A stretch of 60,432 nucleotides of DNA from JAKSSE01 sp045597645 (GTDB taxonomy: Bacteria > Bacillota > Clostridia > Lachnospirales > Lachnospiraceae), in NCBI GenBank assembly GCA_045597645.1, contig JAZLKM010000015.1, positions 1-60,432 on the forward strand. The letters run 5' to 3'. Under the pieces are notes generated by a model. It had not been told where the DNA came from and ran no database searches. It saw only the letters and a program-made list of their open reading frames with translations. Each line of letters opens with the position of its first letter. Position 1 is the stretch's first letter. Shown piece after piece: positions 50,652-60,116 of the stretch. Made by a program: the position numbers and the translations under genes.

Positions 50652-51608
50652 TTATCTTCCAAGAAGATGCTCTAAATCAGCCATTGTAGTGATTTCGCCC
50701 AATCCTCTTCTCATGTCAGATGCATGTTTATATCCTGCAGTATACCACGCTGCATGCTTTCTCATTTCTCTCATGCCTGTATACTCCCCCTTATATTCGA
50801 CCAGCATATTTCCGTGACGAATAAGCATATCTGCCATTTCGTCAAATGATGGGGCAGGTAGCAATTCTCCCGTTTTTAGTGTGTGAAGTATCTGCTTGAA
50901 AATCCACGGATTACCGCGTGCTGCTCTACCAACCATAAAACCGTCACAGCCCGTCTGTTTCTTCATATCCAATACATCTTGCGCTGATCGAATATCACCA
51001 TTTCCAATTACAGGTATGCTAACACTTGACTTTACCTGTGCGATAATGTCCCAGTCTGCCTGCCCTGCGTACATCTGAACCCTGGTCCTTCCATGCACTG
51101 CCACAGCTGCTGCACCAGATTCCTGCGCAATGCGCGCAATTTCAGTGGCATTCACATGGTCATCATCAAAGCCTTTTCTTATCTTGACTGTTACCGGCTT
51201 TGATATTGCTCTAACCGTAGACTCTACTATCCTACCTGCAAGCAAAGGATTCTTCATCAAAGCAGAACCCTCTCCGTTATTCACTATTTTGGGTACAGGG
51301 CACCCCATATTGATATCAAGAATATCAAATGGTAATTCTTCTATTCTTTTTGCCTGCTCAGCTATTACATCAGGTTCATGTCCAAATAGTTGCAATGACA
51401 CTGGCTTTTCTCGTTCATCAATTTCTAGCAAGCTTTGCGTATTCTTATTGTTATACTCAAGAGCCTTAGCAGATACCATCTCCATGCAAAGTAGTCCTGC
51501 TCCCATTTCTTTGCACAACAAACGAAAAGGCAGGTCTGTTACGCCTGCCATTGGTGCTAATATTATATTATTTTCCAGACATACATCGCCTATCTTCAGT
51601 ATATTCAT
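50652..51608 (-). CDS. dusB: tRNA-dihydrouridine synthase DusB
   Basis: A 318-residue FMN enzyme reducing uridine in tRNA D loops. Signatures: LAPMAGVTDLPFRLLC at the N terminus, DINMGCPVPKIVNNGEGSAL (with the catalytic Cys), TVKIRKGFDDDH and GNGDIRSAQD. Length is typical. It is the last gene of the argF-birA-DUF6145-dusB run (24 bases after the DUF6145 gene). Confidence 0.95.
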   Translation of the reverse strand: MNILKIGDVCLENNIILAPMAGVTDLPFRLLCKEMGAGLLCMEMVSAKALEYNNKNTQSLLEIDEREKPVSLQLFGHEPDVIAEQAKRIEELPFDILDINMGCPVPKIVNNGEGSALMKNPLLAGRIVESTVRAISKPVTVKIRKGFDDDHVNATEIARIAQESGAAAVAVHGRTRVQMYAGQADWDIIAQVKSSVSIPVIGNGDIRSAQDVLDMKKQTGCDGFMVGRAARGNPWIFKQILHTLKTGELLPAPSFDEMADMLIRHGNMLVEYKGEYTGMREMRKHAAWYTAGYKHASDMRRGLGEITTMADLEHLLGR

Positions 51609-51632
51609 AGCGTTCGCTTATAGAAAAATTTG

Positions 51633-51962
51633 TTAAATCTCCCTCATCACTTTGTAGAATAGTTCTAGCTGCTCCATCAGCTCTCTTCGGTCGCTTTGTA
51701 TCTGTTTAACCTTAAGAACGCTTCCTATATCATCATACAATAAATCTCCCTCGTCAGAGCCTGTACGTAACTGAAGTGTTCCTTCTTCGTCAAACACCAT
51801 ATGAAAGACGCCTCCGACGTCCTCAGTAAAAAGAACACAAAGTATCCTAAGCTCATCCTTTATCTGCTGAGGAAGTCCAGCAAACTCTTCATTTATATAA
51901 AATTTCTGACTATATGCGCTCGCGCCACAAAGTATTGTCTCTTCCATACTATACATACCCAT
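51633..51962 (-). CDS. DUF6145-like protein
   Basis: A 109-residue cytoplasmic protein that matches, from memory, a Lachnospiraceae-restricted family (DUF6145). The core reads LCGASAYSQKFYINEEF, then IKDELRILCVLFTEDVGG. It has no known function and no membrane segment. The start at 51962 has GAGG five bases upstream and overlaps the birA stop by 14 bases; an ATG five codons earlier is possible. Confidence 0.7.
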   Translation of the reverse strand: MGMYSMEETILCGASAYSQKFYINEEFAGLPQQIKDELRILCVLFTEDVGGVFHMVFDEEGTLQLRTGSDEGDLLYDDIGSVLKVKQIQSDRRELMEQLELFYKVMREI

Positions 51963-52707
51963 ACACGCCTCGGACACTGACCTCGCCAGTGTTCACAGCC
52001 CTCACCGTGCCGTTTTCCTCAACCAAAAGGGATCCATCATTGCTTACTCCTCTTGCTATCGCTACTGAGATTTTTCCATTTTCCTCTATGTAAATTGTCT
52101 GGTTCTTATTAACCAGCATAGACTCATATTCAGCTTTAAGATTCGAGAGGTCTCCGGTCTCGAGAAATACATCATACAATCTGGAAAATTCTTCCCAAAG
52201 AACATGAACAACATCTCTTCTGTGTACCGCTCTTGTATCATTCTTTTCCAAGTCTATGGAAGTAGCGGTTGCACTTATCTCTCCTGCAAATTTCTCGTTG
52301 TGCACATTTATGCCTATACCAACAATGACATATATTCCATCATCTGCAGGCTCCGTTTCACACAAAATACCACACACCTTTTTGCCATTTATGACTACAT
52401 CATTAGGCCACTTTATCTGGCAATCTATGTCAGCAAGGCGCTTCACCGTTCTTACTACCGCAATAGCAGATAACGTCGTAATTGTAGGTATTTTCTCTAT
52501 TGGCAGGCTTGGTTTTAACAGAAGGCTGGTTGCTACAGAATCACGTGGCCTACTTTCCCAGACACGGCCACGTCTTCCTTTTCCTGCAGTCTGCTCATCT
52601 GCAGATGCATATATACCCTCATGTTCCCCCTGCTTTGCTAGCTCTCTTATTTTGTCATTTGTCGAGTCTATGCTCTCAAAATGAATCTCCCTTAGGACAA
52701 TGGACAA
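51949..52707 (-). CDS. birA: Biotin--protein ligase without HTH domain
   Basis: A 252-residue class I biotin ligase that attaches biotin to carboxylase carrier domains. Catalytic signatures: IDSTNDKIRELA, DEQTAGKGRRGRVWES (biotinyl-AMP loop), KWPNDVVINGKKVCGIL and the C-terminal SH3-like domain. The N-terminal DNA-binding domain of bifunctional BirA is absent, so it cannot repress by itself. It overlaps the carbamoyltransferase gene by 16 bases. Confidence 0.94.
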   Translation of the reverse strand: MSIVLREIHFESIDSTNDKIRELAKQGEHEGIYASADEQTAGKGRRGRVWESRPRDSVATSLLLKPSLPIEKIPTITTLSAIAVVRTVKRLADIDCQIKWPNDVVINGKKVCGILCETEPADDGIYVIVGIGINVHNEKFAGEISATATSIDLEKNDTRAVHRRDVVHVLWEEFSRLYDVFLETGDLSNLKAEYESMLVNKNQTIYIEENGKISVAIARGVSNDGSLLVEENGTVRAVNTGEVSVRGVYGYV

Positions 52708-53699
52708 ATGTCGCCTCCTAATGTAGCTAGCATAATAGCTTTTATAGAATGCATTCTATTTTCTGCCTGATCCCATACTATAGACTGCTCCCCATTGAAC
52801 ACTTCATCAGTAACTTCCATCTCATCGAGATCAAATTTTACTTTAATCTCCCGACCAATAGCAGTATTCAAGTCGTGGAATGCTGGCAGACAGTGCATAA
52901 ACTTAGCTGTAGGCTTTGCGTATGACATAACCTTAGCGTTTACCTGATATGGAAGAAGGCTCTCAATACGGTTCTGCCATACATCATCAGGCTCACCCAT
53001 TGATACCCATACATCTGTGTATACTACATCAGCGTCCTTCACAGCCGTTTCTATATCCTGCTCAAGCGACACTGATCCACCAGTGAGCATAGCCTGCTCT
53101 TTAGCGTAGTCCACAAGCTTCTTTGCCGGGAAATAGTGGCTGTCTGCACATGCCACGAAATGCATACCCAGTTTTGCGCATGTAATCATAAGGGAATTTC
53201 CCATATTATATCTGGCATCACCCATATATACGAATTTCAATCCTTTAAGATATCCAAAGTGCTCTCTAATTGTGAGCATATCAGCAATCATCTGGGTAGG
53301 ATGGAACTCATTTGTAAGTCCATTCCACACCGGAACACCTGCATTTGCTGCCAGCTCATCTACTAGCTTCTGAGAATATCCACGATACTCAATTGCGTCG
53401 AACATACGACCAAGCACCTTTGCTGTATCTGCTATGCTTTCTTTTTTGCCAATCTGAGACCCTGCTGAGTCAAGATATGTTGCATGCATTCCAAGATCAT
53501 ATGATGCCACTTCAAAAGCACAACGAGTTCTAGTGCTTGTCTTCTCAAATATCAAAGCTATATTTTTCCCCCTAAGATAATCGTGAGGCTCTCCTGCCTT
53601 TTTCTTTTTCTTGAGAGTTTCTGAGAGATCTATAAGATATGTTATCTCCTCAGGGGTAAAATCCATAAGTTTCAGTAAATGTCTTCCTTTTAAGTTCAT
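52692..53699 (-). CDS. argF: Ornithine carbamoyltransferase
   Basis: A 335-residue enzyme of arginine metabolism. The carbamoyl-phosphate motif KTSTRTRCAFEVA and the ornithine motif HCLPAFHD are intact, as is the KDADVVYTDVWVSMGEP loop. Whether it works in arginine biosynthesis (argF) or in the deiminase pathway (arcB) cannot be told: no arcA or arcC is nearby. It is co-transcribed with birA and dusB. Confidence 0.94.
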   Translation of the reverse strand: MNLKGRHLLKLMDFTPEEITYLIDLSETLKKKKKAGEPHDYLRGKNIALIFEKTSTRTRCAFEVASYDLGMHATYLDSAGSQIGKKESIADTAKVLGRMFDAIEYRGYSQKLVDELAANAGVPVWNGLTNEFHPTQMIADMLTIREHFGYLKGLKFVYMGDARYNMGNSLMITCAKLGMHFVACADSHYFPAKKLVDYAKEQAMLTGGSVSLEQDIETAVKDADVVYTDVWVSMGEPDDVWQNRIESLLPYQVNAKVMSYAKPTAKFMHCLPAFHDLNTAIGREIKVKFDLDEMEVTDEVFNGEQSIVWDQAENRMHSIKAIMLATLGGDICPLS

Positions 53700-53718
53700 A
53701 ACGCGCCTCTTTCTTTAT

Positions 53719-54915
53719 TTAATAAAAGACATGGCCCCCTATTACCAGTCCCGGTATTCCACTACTTGTCTGCTTGAAGTGCAGTGCACCACCTGTATAA
53801 TCCATTCCGTTAATTGCATCCTGCGCTGCTTGCTTACATCTGCTCTTGACTCCTGCAGCTATCTGTCTAGCTACTTTACCATTGAGTGCAGGTGTAAACT
53901 GACCTCTCTGATGTATAACGTCATACATATTATTTGGATATCTACTACTGTACACACGGTTCATTACTACCGCACCTACAGAAACCATTCCTTCATATGG
54001 CTGGTTACCTGACTCGCACTGAATTAGCGCTGCCAAAAGTAGTACTTCATCCGTATTTCGTGAGGCTATACCCAAAGCTGCCGCTCTTTGCTTTTCTGCC
54101 TCGATCTCAGCTTCTTCTTGAACGGTGATACCTTTACCCACTTTTTGTTCTATGGTTACGTACTCGTGAGCTACGTAAGCCTCGTTCAAGCCCAGTTTTA
54201 CCTTGACCCAGTCCCCGGTGTTGTCCACACTTTTGTCCACAACCAATTTTGATCCCTTTGGCACAGTCTTAATGATGCCATAATCAGTACCTGGACCTTC
54301 TCGTACACGTAATCCGTTCGACTGAGCATACGCGTATGTAGTGCATATCTGTTCTGCCAATTCTCTGGCATCCTGACCCATTACACAGTACTCATTGAAT
54401 ACGTAGCCTTCTAGATTGCCAGATTTTATCAGCGTCCATTCGTCTCCTACTTCGACTATCTCGGCTGCATCACCCTTTCGAAGCTTGCCTGCAAGAGCTG
54501 ATTCTTTGTTGGCTTCAGTACGCACCCTCAAATAATCAGAAGATGTTGTCATCAGTCTATTAGACCATGGATCTCCACCATCTCCACCCACGGTCTCCGT
54601 TACAACTGAGCTCTCCAAACGGGCTGGTATGCATCCTTCTAATGATACCAGGCCATCTGCTTTATCCTCTTCTGCCAGCTCCTGAGCTTTCTGGGCCGCT
54701 ATAGTTGCTTCCATCGCCTCTATGCGTTTCTGCTCTACATACTGTGCTGCAAAATCTGTTATTTCCCTAATTCCATTGCCACATAGCTCTGAATCAAGGT
54801 CTGCTGTTTCGACGATAACAACCGGGCTGGGCTTATATATTATTGCCAGCGATACCACTGCCACCAGTAATGCCAGAACGATTATCGCTCGTCTAATCTG
54901 CTTGTTATTAATCAT
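53719..54915 (-). CDS. SleB-like cell-wall hydrolase with SH3 repeats
   Basis: A 398-residue exported hydrolase. A membrane anchor or signal (about residues 8-27) is followed by a charged linker, two SH3b-like repeats (YLRVRTEANKESALAGKLRKG and LRVREGPGTDYGIIKTVPKG) and a C-terminal Hydrolase_2 (SleB/CwlJ) domain. The latter has the probable catalytic Glu in LIQCESGNQPYEGMV and the YTGGALHFKQ segment. In spore formers such enzymes cleave cortex peptidoglycan during germination, but vegetative relatives exist. It follows dnaB by 12 bases. Confidence 0.88.
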   Translation of the reverse strand: MINNKQIRRAIIVLALLVAVVSLAIIYKPSPVVIVETADLDSELCGNGIREITDFAAQYVEQKRIEAMEATIAAQKAQELAEEDKADGLVSLEGCIPARLESSVVTETVGGDGGDPWSNRLMTTSSDYLRVRTEANKESALAGKLRKGDAAEIVEVGDEWTLIKSGNLEGYVFNEYCVMGQDARELAEQICTTYAYAQSNGLRVREGPGTDYGIIKTVPKGSKLVVDKSVDNTGDWVKVKLGLNEAYVAHEYVTIEQKVGKGITVQEEAEIEAEKQRAAALGIASRNTDEVLLLAALIQCESGNQPYEGMVSVGAVVMNRVYSSRYPNNMYDVIHQRGQFTPALNGKVARQIAAGVKSRCKQAAQDAINGMDYTGGALHFKQTSSGIPGLVIGGHVFY

Positions 54916-54927
54916 AAGTAAGGGAAA

Positions 54928-56262
54928 TCATCGTTCCAAGTTAGCGAACTTGGTGTATTGCGGCAGCCATGCCAGCTCGGTAGTTCCTATCGGGCCATTA
55001 CGTTGCTTTGCAATAATGATTTCAGAAATGCCTTTCTTCTCTGTGTCCTTGTTGTAATAGTCGTCTCTATATATGAACATAACCACATCCGCATCCTGCT
55101 CAATAGCCCCTGACTCTCTTAGGTCAGAAAGCATTGGCCTATGATCCGGTCGTTGCTCTACAGCACGTGACAACTGTGAAAGAGCTATAACTGGGACATT
55201 TAGTTCCCTAGCCAGCCCTTTAAGCGCTCTTGATAACTCTGATATCTCCTGCTGTCTAGAATCTGAGCTTCTGCCACCGCTTCCGCTCATAAGCTGTAAG
55301 TAGTCGATGATAATCATGTTCAGTCCCATCTCCATCTTGTACTTACGACACTTGGTCTTCATCTCTGCGACTGAAATACTTGGAGTATCATCAATAATCA
55401 GCTTTGATCCCGCAACCACTCCTGCTCCTTCCAGAAGATCCTCCCACTGAGAATCATCCAGATTACCTGTACGAAGTGTCTGCGCATCTACTCTTGATTC
55501 CAAAGAAAACATACGATTAACCAGCTGCTCCTTTGACATCTCGAGGCTGAATATGGCCACGCATAAATCTGATCTAAATGCTGCATATTGCGCAATATTA
55601 AGTGCAAATGCTGTTTTTCCCATTGATGGTCTTGCAGCAAGGAGTATAAGGTCTGAATTCTGCATTCCAGCCGTTTTTAGGTCCAGGTCTATAAATCCCG
55701 TCGCAACTCCAGTTACATTTCCTTTTACTTTTCCAGCCGCTTCTATTTTGCGAAGAGCGTTCATTACCACCTGCCTAATAGGTGTGTAATCTGAGCCTCC
55801 CCTTCCCTGTGCTAATGCGAATACCTCTTTTTCGGTACGTTCGAGTATATCGTCTATCTCCTGCGTACCTTCATAGCACATATTCTCTATCGATTGATTA
55901 ACGCGAATGATATTTCTAAGGATAGCCTTATCCTTCACTACCTTTGCATAGGACTTAACACGAGAAGACACGGGCACTGCATTAGCCAAATCCGTCAAAA
56001 ATTCTGCTGTGCATATATTTTCCGGAGCATCCTTTTTTCTAAGCCTGTCCTGTAGAGTAATAGGATCTATGGGTTGCCTCTCATTGTGCAGCTCCATTAT
56101 GGCCTCGAAGATAATACCGTACTGCTGGTGATAAAAATCATCTCTTATAAGCAGCTCACTGGCTTGCTCGACCGCCGCCTCATCCAAAAGCATACTTCCT
56201 ATTACTGCCTGCTCTGCTTCCAGGCTTTCCGGCATTTTTCGCTTTATTATCGGTTCATCCAT
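54928..56262 (-). CDS. dnaB: Replicative DNA helicase DnaB
   Basis: A 444-residue hexameric 5'-3' helicase. The N-terminal primase-binding domain (LEAEQAVIGSMLLDEAAVEQ) and RecA-like motor domain with Walker A ARPSMGKTAFALN, Walker B IIIDYLQLM and the arginine finger region are complete. No intein. It is part of the gdpP-rplI-dnaB block typical of Firmicutes; L9 ends 5 bases upstream. Confidence 0.97.
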   Translation of the reverse strand: MDEPIIKRKMPESLEAEQAVIGSMLLDEAAVEQASELLIRDDFYHQQYGIIFEAIMELHNERQPIDPITLQDRLRKKDAPENICTAEFLTDLANAVPVSSRVKSYAKVVKDKAILRNIIRVNQSIENMCYEGTQEIDDILERTEKEVFALAQGRGGSDYTPIRQVVMNALRKIEAAGKVKGNVTGVATGFIDLDLKTAGMQNSDLILLAARPSMGKTAFALNIAQYAAFRSDLCVAIFSLEMSKEQLVNRMFSLESRVDAQTLRTGNLDDSQWEDLLEGAGVVAGSKLIIDDTPSISVAEMKTKCRKYKMEMGLNMIIIDYLQLMSGSGGRSSDSRQQEISELSRALKGLARELNVPVIALSQLSRAVEQRPDHRPMLSDLRESGAIEQDADVVMFIYRDDYYNKDTEKKGISEIIIAKQRNGPIGTTELAWLPQYTKFANLER

Positions 56263-56267
56263 CGAGC

Positions 56268-56714
56268 TTATGCTTCCTTTACATGTACCCTGAATTTAGC
56301 TGTTACCTTCGCATGAAGCTTTATCTCTACTTCATGCATGCCAAATGAGCGGATTGGGTCTTTGAGATTCATCTTCTTTTTATCCAGAGTTTTTCCCCAT
56401 TGCTTTTGTGCTGCCTCAGCAATTTCTTTTGCTGATACTGAGCCAAAGGTTCTTCCCCCTTCTCCAGCCTTCATAGTTAACTCAATGACTTTATCATCTA
56501 TTTCTGACTTTAGAGCAAGTGCTTCGTCATATATCTGCTGCGCTACTTTTTCGTCATGTCGATTCTGTAGCTTAAGATTGTTGAGGTTTACATCTGTCGC
56601 CTCAACTCCCATCTTCTTTCCTATTAGAACATTTCGGCCGTATCCGTCAGATACTTCAACGACATCTCCCTTTTTTCCCTGTCCTTTTACATCCTGAAGC
56701 AAGATTACTTTCAT
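56268..56714 (-). CDS. rplI: 50S ribosomal protein L9
   Basis: A 148-residue ribosomal protein with the N-terminal signature MKVILLQDVKGQGKKGDVVE and GYGRNVLIGKK, a long connecting helix and the C-terminal rRNA-binding domain (SVSAKEIAEAAQKQ). It overlaps gdpP by 4 bases (ATGA). Confidence 0.97.
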   Translation of the reverse strand: MKVILLQDVKGQGKKGDVVEVSDGYGRNVLIGKKMGVEATDVNLNNLKLQNRHDEKVAQQIYDEALALKSEIDDKVIELTMKAGEGGRTFGSVSAKEIAEAAQKQWGKTLDKKKMNLKDPIRSFGMHEVEIKLHAKVTAKFRVHVKEA

Positions 56715-58759
56715 AGCTTTATCTCTCCTTCCGCCATCATTTCATCGAGTATTTCCTCTATTCTTCTGGTGCAGCCCTCTATGTCATAGCCCTTAATTTG
56801 AGCTCCTGCAACACTGAGGTGACCTCCACCACCCATCTTTTCCATTATTATCTGCACATTTATCTCATCTATAGATCTGGCTGATATAAATGTCTTGCCT
56901 TGGAACGGCGTCAACACAAATGAAGCTTTGATTCCTACTATATTTAACAGCTCATTCGCAGCCTGCGCTCCTAGTATTGTCGGGCTTTCAACATCGCCCA
57001 CTATACACTGTGATATCGCAAATGCTCCTTTATATACCTGTGCATGCCTTACCACTTCAGCTCTTGCCTTGTATGCAAGCATATCCTCTCTTAGAAGCTT
57101 TCTTACTCGCTCAGCCTCTGTGCCACATCTTCTGAGTAATGCTGCTGCCTCAAAGGTACGTACTCCTGTTTTGGTCATAAAGTTGTTAGTGTCTACAATA
57201 ATTCCTGCATACATTGCATCAGCCTCTGCCGGCTCTATGCGTACTTTTTCTGCAAAATACTGTAGCACCTCGACCACCATTTCGCATGCAGATGACGCAT
57301 ACGGCTCAACATAAGAAAATGCCGTATTCTCAATTACATCTGAGTTCTGCCTGTGATGATCAAATACTACTATGTTCTTGGCAGCTGCCAACAATTCAGG
57401 GCATTCGACATTTGACGGTCTATTTGTATCAACAACCATAACCAGTGTCTTACCCGTCATTATTTCCATAGCGCCTGCACTGTTTACAAACAAATCCTCC
57501 GGGTAACCCTGATCCGGTCCAAAGTTGTCCTTTATAGGACGCAACGTAGATGTAACTTCATTAAGTACTATGTGTATTTCTTTGCCCAGCTCCCTTGCTG
57601 CACAATACACGCCCATAGCCGCGCCTAATGCATCTGCATCGCTGATTCTATGCCCCATGACTATTACTTTCTCGTTGGAAAGCATTAGCTCTCTGAGGGC
57701 ATTTGCCATAACTCTTGCCTTTACACGAGTATTCCTATCTACCTGGTGACTAATGCCTCCGTAGTAGCGCACATTCTCGTTATTCTTGACTACAACTTGG
57801 CTGCCGCCTCTTCCAAGAGCCAAGTCAATAGCCGTCTGTGCATATCCATTTGTTTCAACATAGCCATTACCTGCTACGCCTACACCTATACTCAAAGTGA
57901 TATCTATCTCATTTCCTGCTTTGACAGATTTGATGGTTTCAAGAATGCTAAATTTATCATCCTCGAGCCCTTTCAAAAATTCCTGCCTAAATACCACAAG
58001 ATATCTATCCTTCTCCAGCTTGCGCACTAGTGCATCTGCCTGTGAAAAATATTCTTCGATTTTCCTATCTATAAGCGCAATCAGAAGCGATTTTTTTACA
58101 TTATCAACCGGACCTAAAGCCTCGTCATAGTTGTCGACGTATACTAGCGCAACAACTAATTGCTGGCGGTCTCTCTCATCGCGGGCTTTATTATATTCCG
58201 TTACATCATTAAGGTGTAGTGAATAGTAGTTACTGTTCTGTACCTCGTCTACCCCTAATCCCGATGCCTCCGCAACTTCTTTTGTGCCAAGTCTGCGCAA
58301 TCGTGCCTTATACTCTCTATCAGCAAAGGTAAGTGACATTTGAAAACAGTCACCCTGCTTAGATAAATATTCCTTTGAAAGTATAGGAAACATATTAACT
58401 ACGGACTTGTGTGCGTCTGCCAGCTTGCCTCCTAAGTTGGCGTAGCACTGGTTCGTCCAGATATATCTCCCTTCTGCGTCAAGGAGAGCTAGCGGGTCGT
58501 CGATCCCCTCTATCATCTCATATTGAAGTATACCCTGCTCAACGCCAAACTCTACTAGCTGGTTTAATAGCTTCTTGCGCATAACATTGTATATCACTAT
58601 TACAACCACTGTGTATATTACGGTGATTGCACCAGCAATGATGCCAAGCATGGGATTAATGAAATACGCACCGACCCCAAGTATTACAAATATCGCTATA
58701 AGATAAAGCGGTACTTGAAGATATCTTTTGAAATTACCTTTTAATCGGAAATTTTCCAT
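56711..58759 (-). CDS. gdpP: Cyclic-di-AMP phosphodiesterase GdpP-like
   Basis: A 682-residue membrane protein that degrades c-di-AMP. Two N-terminal helices (about residues 14-58), a degenerate PAS (about 80-165), a GGDEF-like domain lacking an intact GGDEF (about 190-320), and a DHH-DHHA1 catalytic half follow. In that half HRISDADALGAAMG, DTNR, VFDHHRQN and GGGGHLSVAGAQIKG hold the Mn-binding residues. This matches B. subtilis GdpP (YybT). The adjacent ribosomal and helicase genes are its usual neighbours. c-di-AMP control of Trk potassium uptake is known in related bacteria, which is relevant to trkAH here. Confidence 0.93.
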   Translation of the reverse strand: MENFRLKGNFKRYLQVPLYLIAIFVILGVGAYFINPMLGIIAGAITVIYTVVVIVIYNVMRKKLLNQLVEFGVEQGILQYEMIEGIDDPLALLDAEGRYIWTNQCYANLGGKLADAHKSVVNMFPILSKEYLSKQGDCFQMSLTFADREYKARLRRLGTKEVAEASGLGVDEVQNSNYYSLHLNDVTEYNKARDERDRQQLVVALVYVDNYDEALGPVDNVKKSLLIALIDRKIEEYFSQADALVRKLEKDRYLVVFRQEFLKGLEDDKFSILETIKSVKAGNEIDITLSIGVGVAGNGYVETNGYAQTAIDLALGRGGSQVVVKNNENVRYYGGISHQVDRNTRVKARVMANALRELMLSNEKVIVMGHRISDADALGAAMGVYCAARELGKEIHIVLNEVTSTLRPIKDNFGPDQGYPEDLFVNSAGAMEIMTGKTLVMVVDTNRPSNVECPELLAAAKNIVVFDHHRQNSDVIENTAFSYVEPYASSACEMVVEVLQYFAEKVRIEPAEADAMYAGIIVDTNNFMTKTGVRTFEAAALLRRCGTEAERVRKLLREDMLAYKARAEVVRHAQVYKGAFAISQCIVGDVESPTILGAQAANELLNIVGIKASFVLTPFQGKTFISARSIDEINVQIIMEKMGGGGHLSVAGAQIKGYDIEGCTRRIEEILDEMMAEGEIKL

Positions 58760-58821
58760 AGCCGTCCCTTCAAAAAATAGACAATCCGTTGGATTATAAC
58801 ATTTTTTTGGAAATAAAAAAA

Positions 58822-58845
58822 GCCCCCGCCATTTGAGGCGAGGGC
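58822..58845 (-). terminator. MFS gene terminator
   Basis: 9-bp GC stem (one mismatch, GCCCCCGCC against GGCGAGGGC) with a 6-base loop, followed on the minus strand by seven T residues. Confidence 0.88.
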
Positions 58846-58853
58846 ATCTGGCT

Positions 58854-60035
58854 CTAGTTGCTTTTTCTCTTGCCCACGTATCTGCACAAAAGAAGTATAA
58901 ACACCAAATCTATTATTATTGCTGCTGCCGCCCCTGTCATTCCTGCGGCTATGCCTGCATTTTCTGCTATAGTCCCCATTACACTTGGCATTATTATTGA
59001 GCCCAGGCTTGCGAAGGTCAGCACATAACTCCATGACATAGGATATTTTTCCATCAATAAACCATTAAATGACACGGTTGTAGGGTATACACCAGCCATA
59101 CAAAATCCAAATCCCATAATACCAATGATTATTGGCATCGTGCTATGTGACATTATGAGCAGAATGTAAAAACCCGCCATGCCAAGCCCCATTCCAACTA
59201 GCAAGCGCTGTTTTGGTAGCTTTGTAGACAAATATGCCGCTGTTAATCTTCCTATCAATATCATAGCCCACTGTATGCTCGCGGTAGCCTGAGACAGGTT
59301 GGCGTCAAGTAGCCCTGTATCTTTAAAATATGTAATCATCCATCCGATTACGCCCTGCTCTGCGCACAAATAGAAAAACAGAGTAAATACTGTAAGGTAA
59401 AATAGCTTTTCTTTGAAAAAGTCATATTGACCTGCGGTCTTGTCACCTTTTTCCTTTTTCTTAATCAGGCTCTCATTTGCAGGCATTGTCGCGTATAGCA
59501 AAAAGCTTATAACGCCCATTACTATTAAAAGCACCACACCATAGGTCCAGTGGCTTGCATCCGAGCTTGTAAATGCTATAGAGATCAGTGGGAATGCTAA
59601 TGCTCCTACAGCGAACATAGCATGTAGACCATTAAGCATCCACGCTTTTCCTGGTGCAAGGTCGTTCATCTCAAGGTTGCAGAAATTACTGGTTGCTCCT
59701 CTTGATATACCTGTTAATATGAACGCTAGCAGAAGGAGCCACCTATTGCTGGTAAGCAATATCAGTATGTATGAAATCGCATAAAAGCTATTGAAGAACA
59801 TTATGCTCTTTTTTCTGCCCAGAAAAATCGGCAGATAGCCTGCAACAAAGCTTGATACAAAGTTACCTATCGAGTGTGAACTGACAAGAATCCCTGCAAA
59901 TGCATAATCAATACCTCTTGCATCTCTTATAAACGGAAGAAGTGATCCCGTAGAAAGAGCAAGCATACCATTTAATGCGAACACAAGATAGCACTGTATA
60001 AATCTACGTCTAGCTGTTGGATTGTCTTTAAACAT
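58854..60035 (-). CDS. Major facilitator superfamily transporter
   Basis: A 393-residue protein with about 12 helices and the MFS loop 2-3 motif GYLPIFLGRKKSIMF. The N-terminal helix NGMLALSTGSLLPFIRD and a charged middle loop (KKKEKGDKTAGQYD) are normal for the fold. Sugar, nucleoside or drug substrates are all possible; the family does not decide. It lies downstream of an AraC-type regulator fragment and has its own promoter with a palindrome (60060-60104), so it is probably the target of that regulator. Confidence 0.9.
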   Translation of the reverse strand: MFKDNPTARRRFIQCYLVFALNGMLALSTGSLLPFIRDARGIDYAFAGILVSSHSIGNFVSSFVAGYLPIFLGRKKSIMFFNSFYAISYILILLTSNRWLLLLAFILTGISRGATSNFCNLEMNDLAPGKAWMLNGLHAMFAVGALAFPLISIAFTSSDASHWTYGVVLLIVMGVISFLLYATMPANESLIKKKEKGDKTAGQYDFFKEKLFYLTVFTLFFYLCAEQGVIGWMITYFKDTGLLDANLSQATASIQWAMILIGRLTAAYLSTKLPKQRLLVGMGLGMAGFYILLIMSHSTMPIIIGIMGFGFCMAGVYPTTVSFNGLLMEKYPMSWSYVLTFASLGSIIMPSVMGTIAENAGIAAGMTGAAAAIIIDLVFILLLCRYVGKRKSN

Positions 60036-60059
60036 TTTTTCTCTCCTTTATGTCATTGC

Positions 60060-60088
60060 ATATTATCATCCGGACATAAAGAGTGCAA
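60060..60088 (-). promoter_or_regulatory. MFS gene promoter
   Basis: TTGCAC (60083-60088) and TAATAT (60060-60065) with 17 bases between on the minus strand. Confidence 0.6.
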
Positions 60089-60090
60089 TC

Positions 60091-60104
60091 TGACATTCTT
60101 GTCA
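60091..60104. promoter_or_regulatory. Palindrome next to the MFS promoter
   Basis: TGACA-TTCT-TGTCA, perfect 5-base arms, immediately upstream of the -35 box. It fits an activator or operator site, perhaps for the neighbouring AraC-type protein. Confidence 0.45.
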
Positions 60105-60116
60105 TCCTAAATTCTA

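Noticed and set aside
58741..59034. 97-codon minus-strand frame at the end of the MFS gene
   Set aside because: Overlaps the MFS gene out of frame and includes its terminator; shadow frame.
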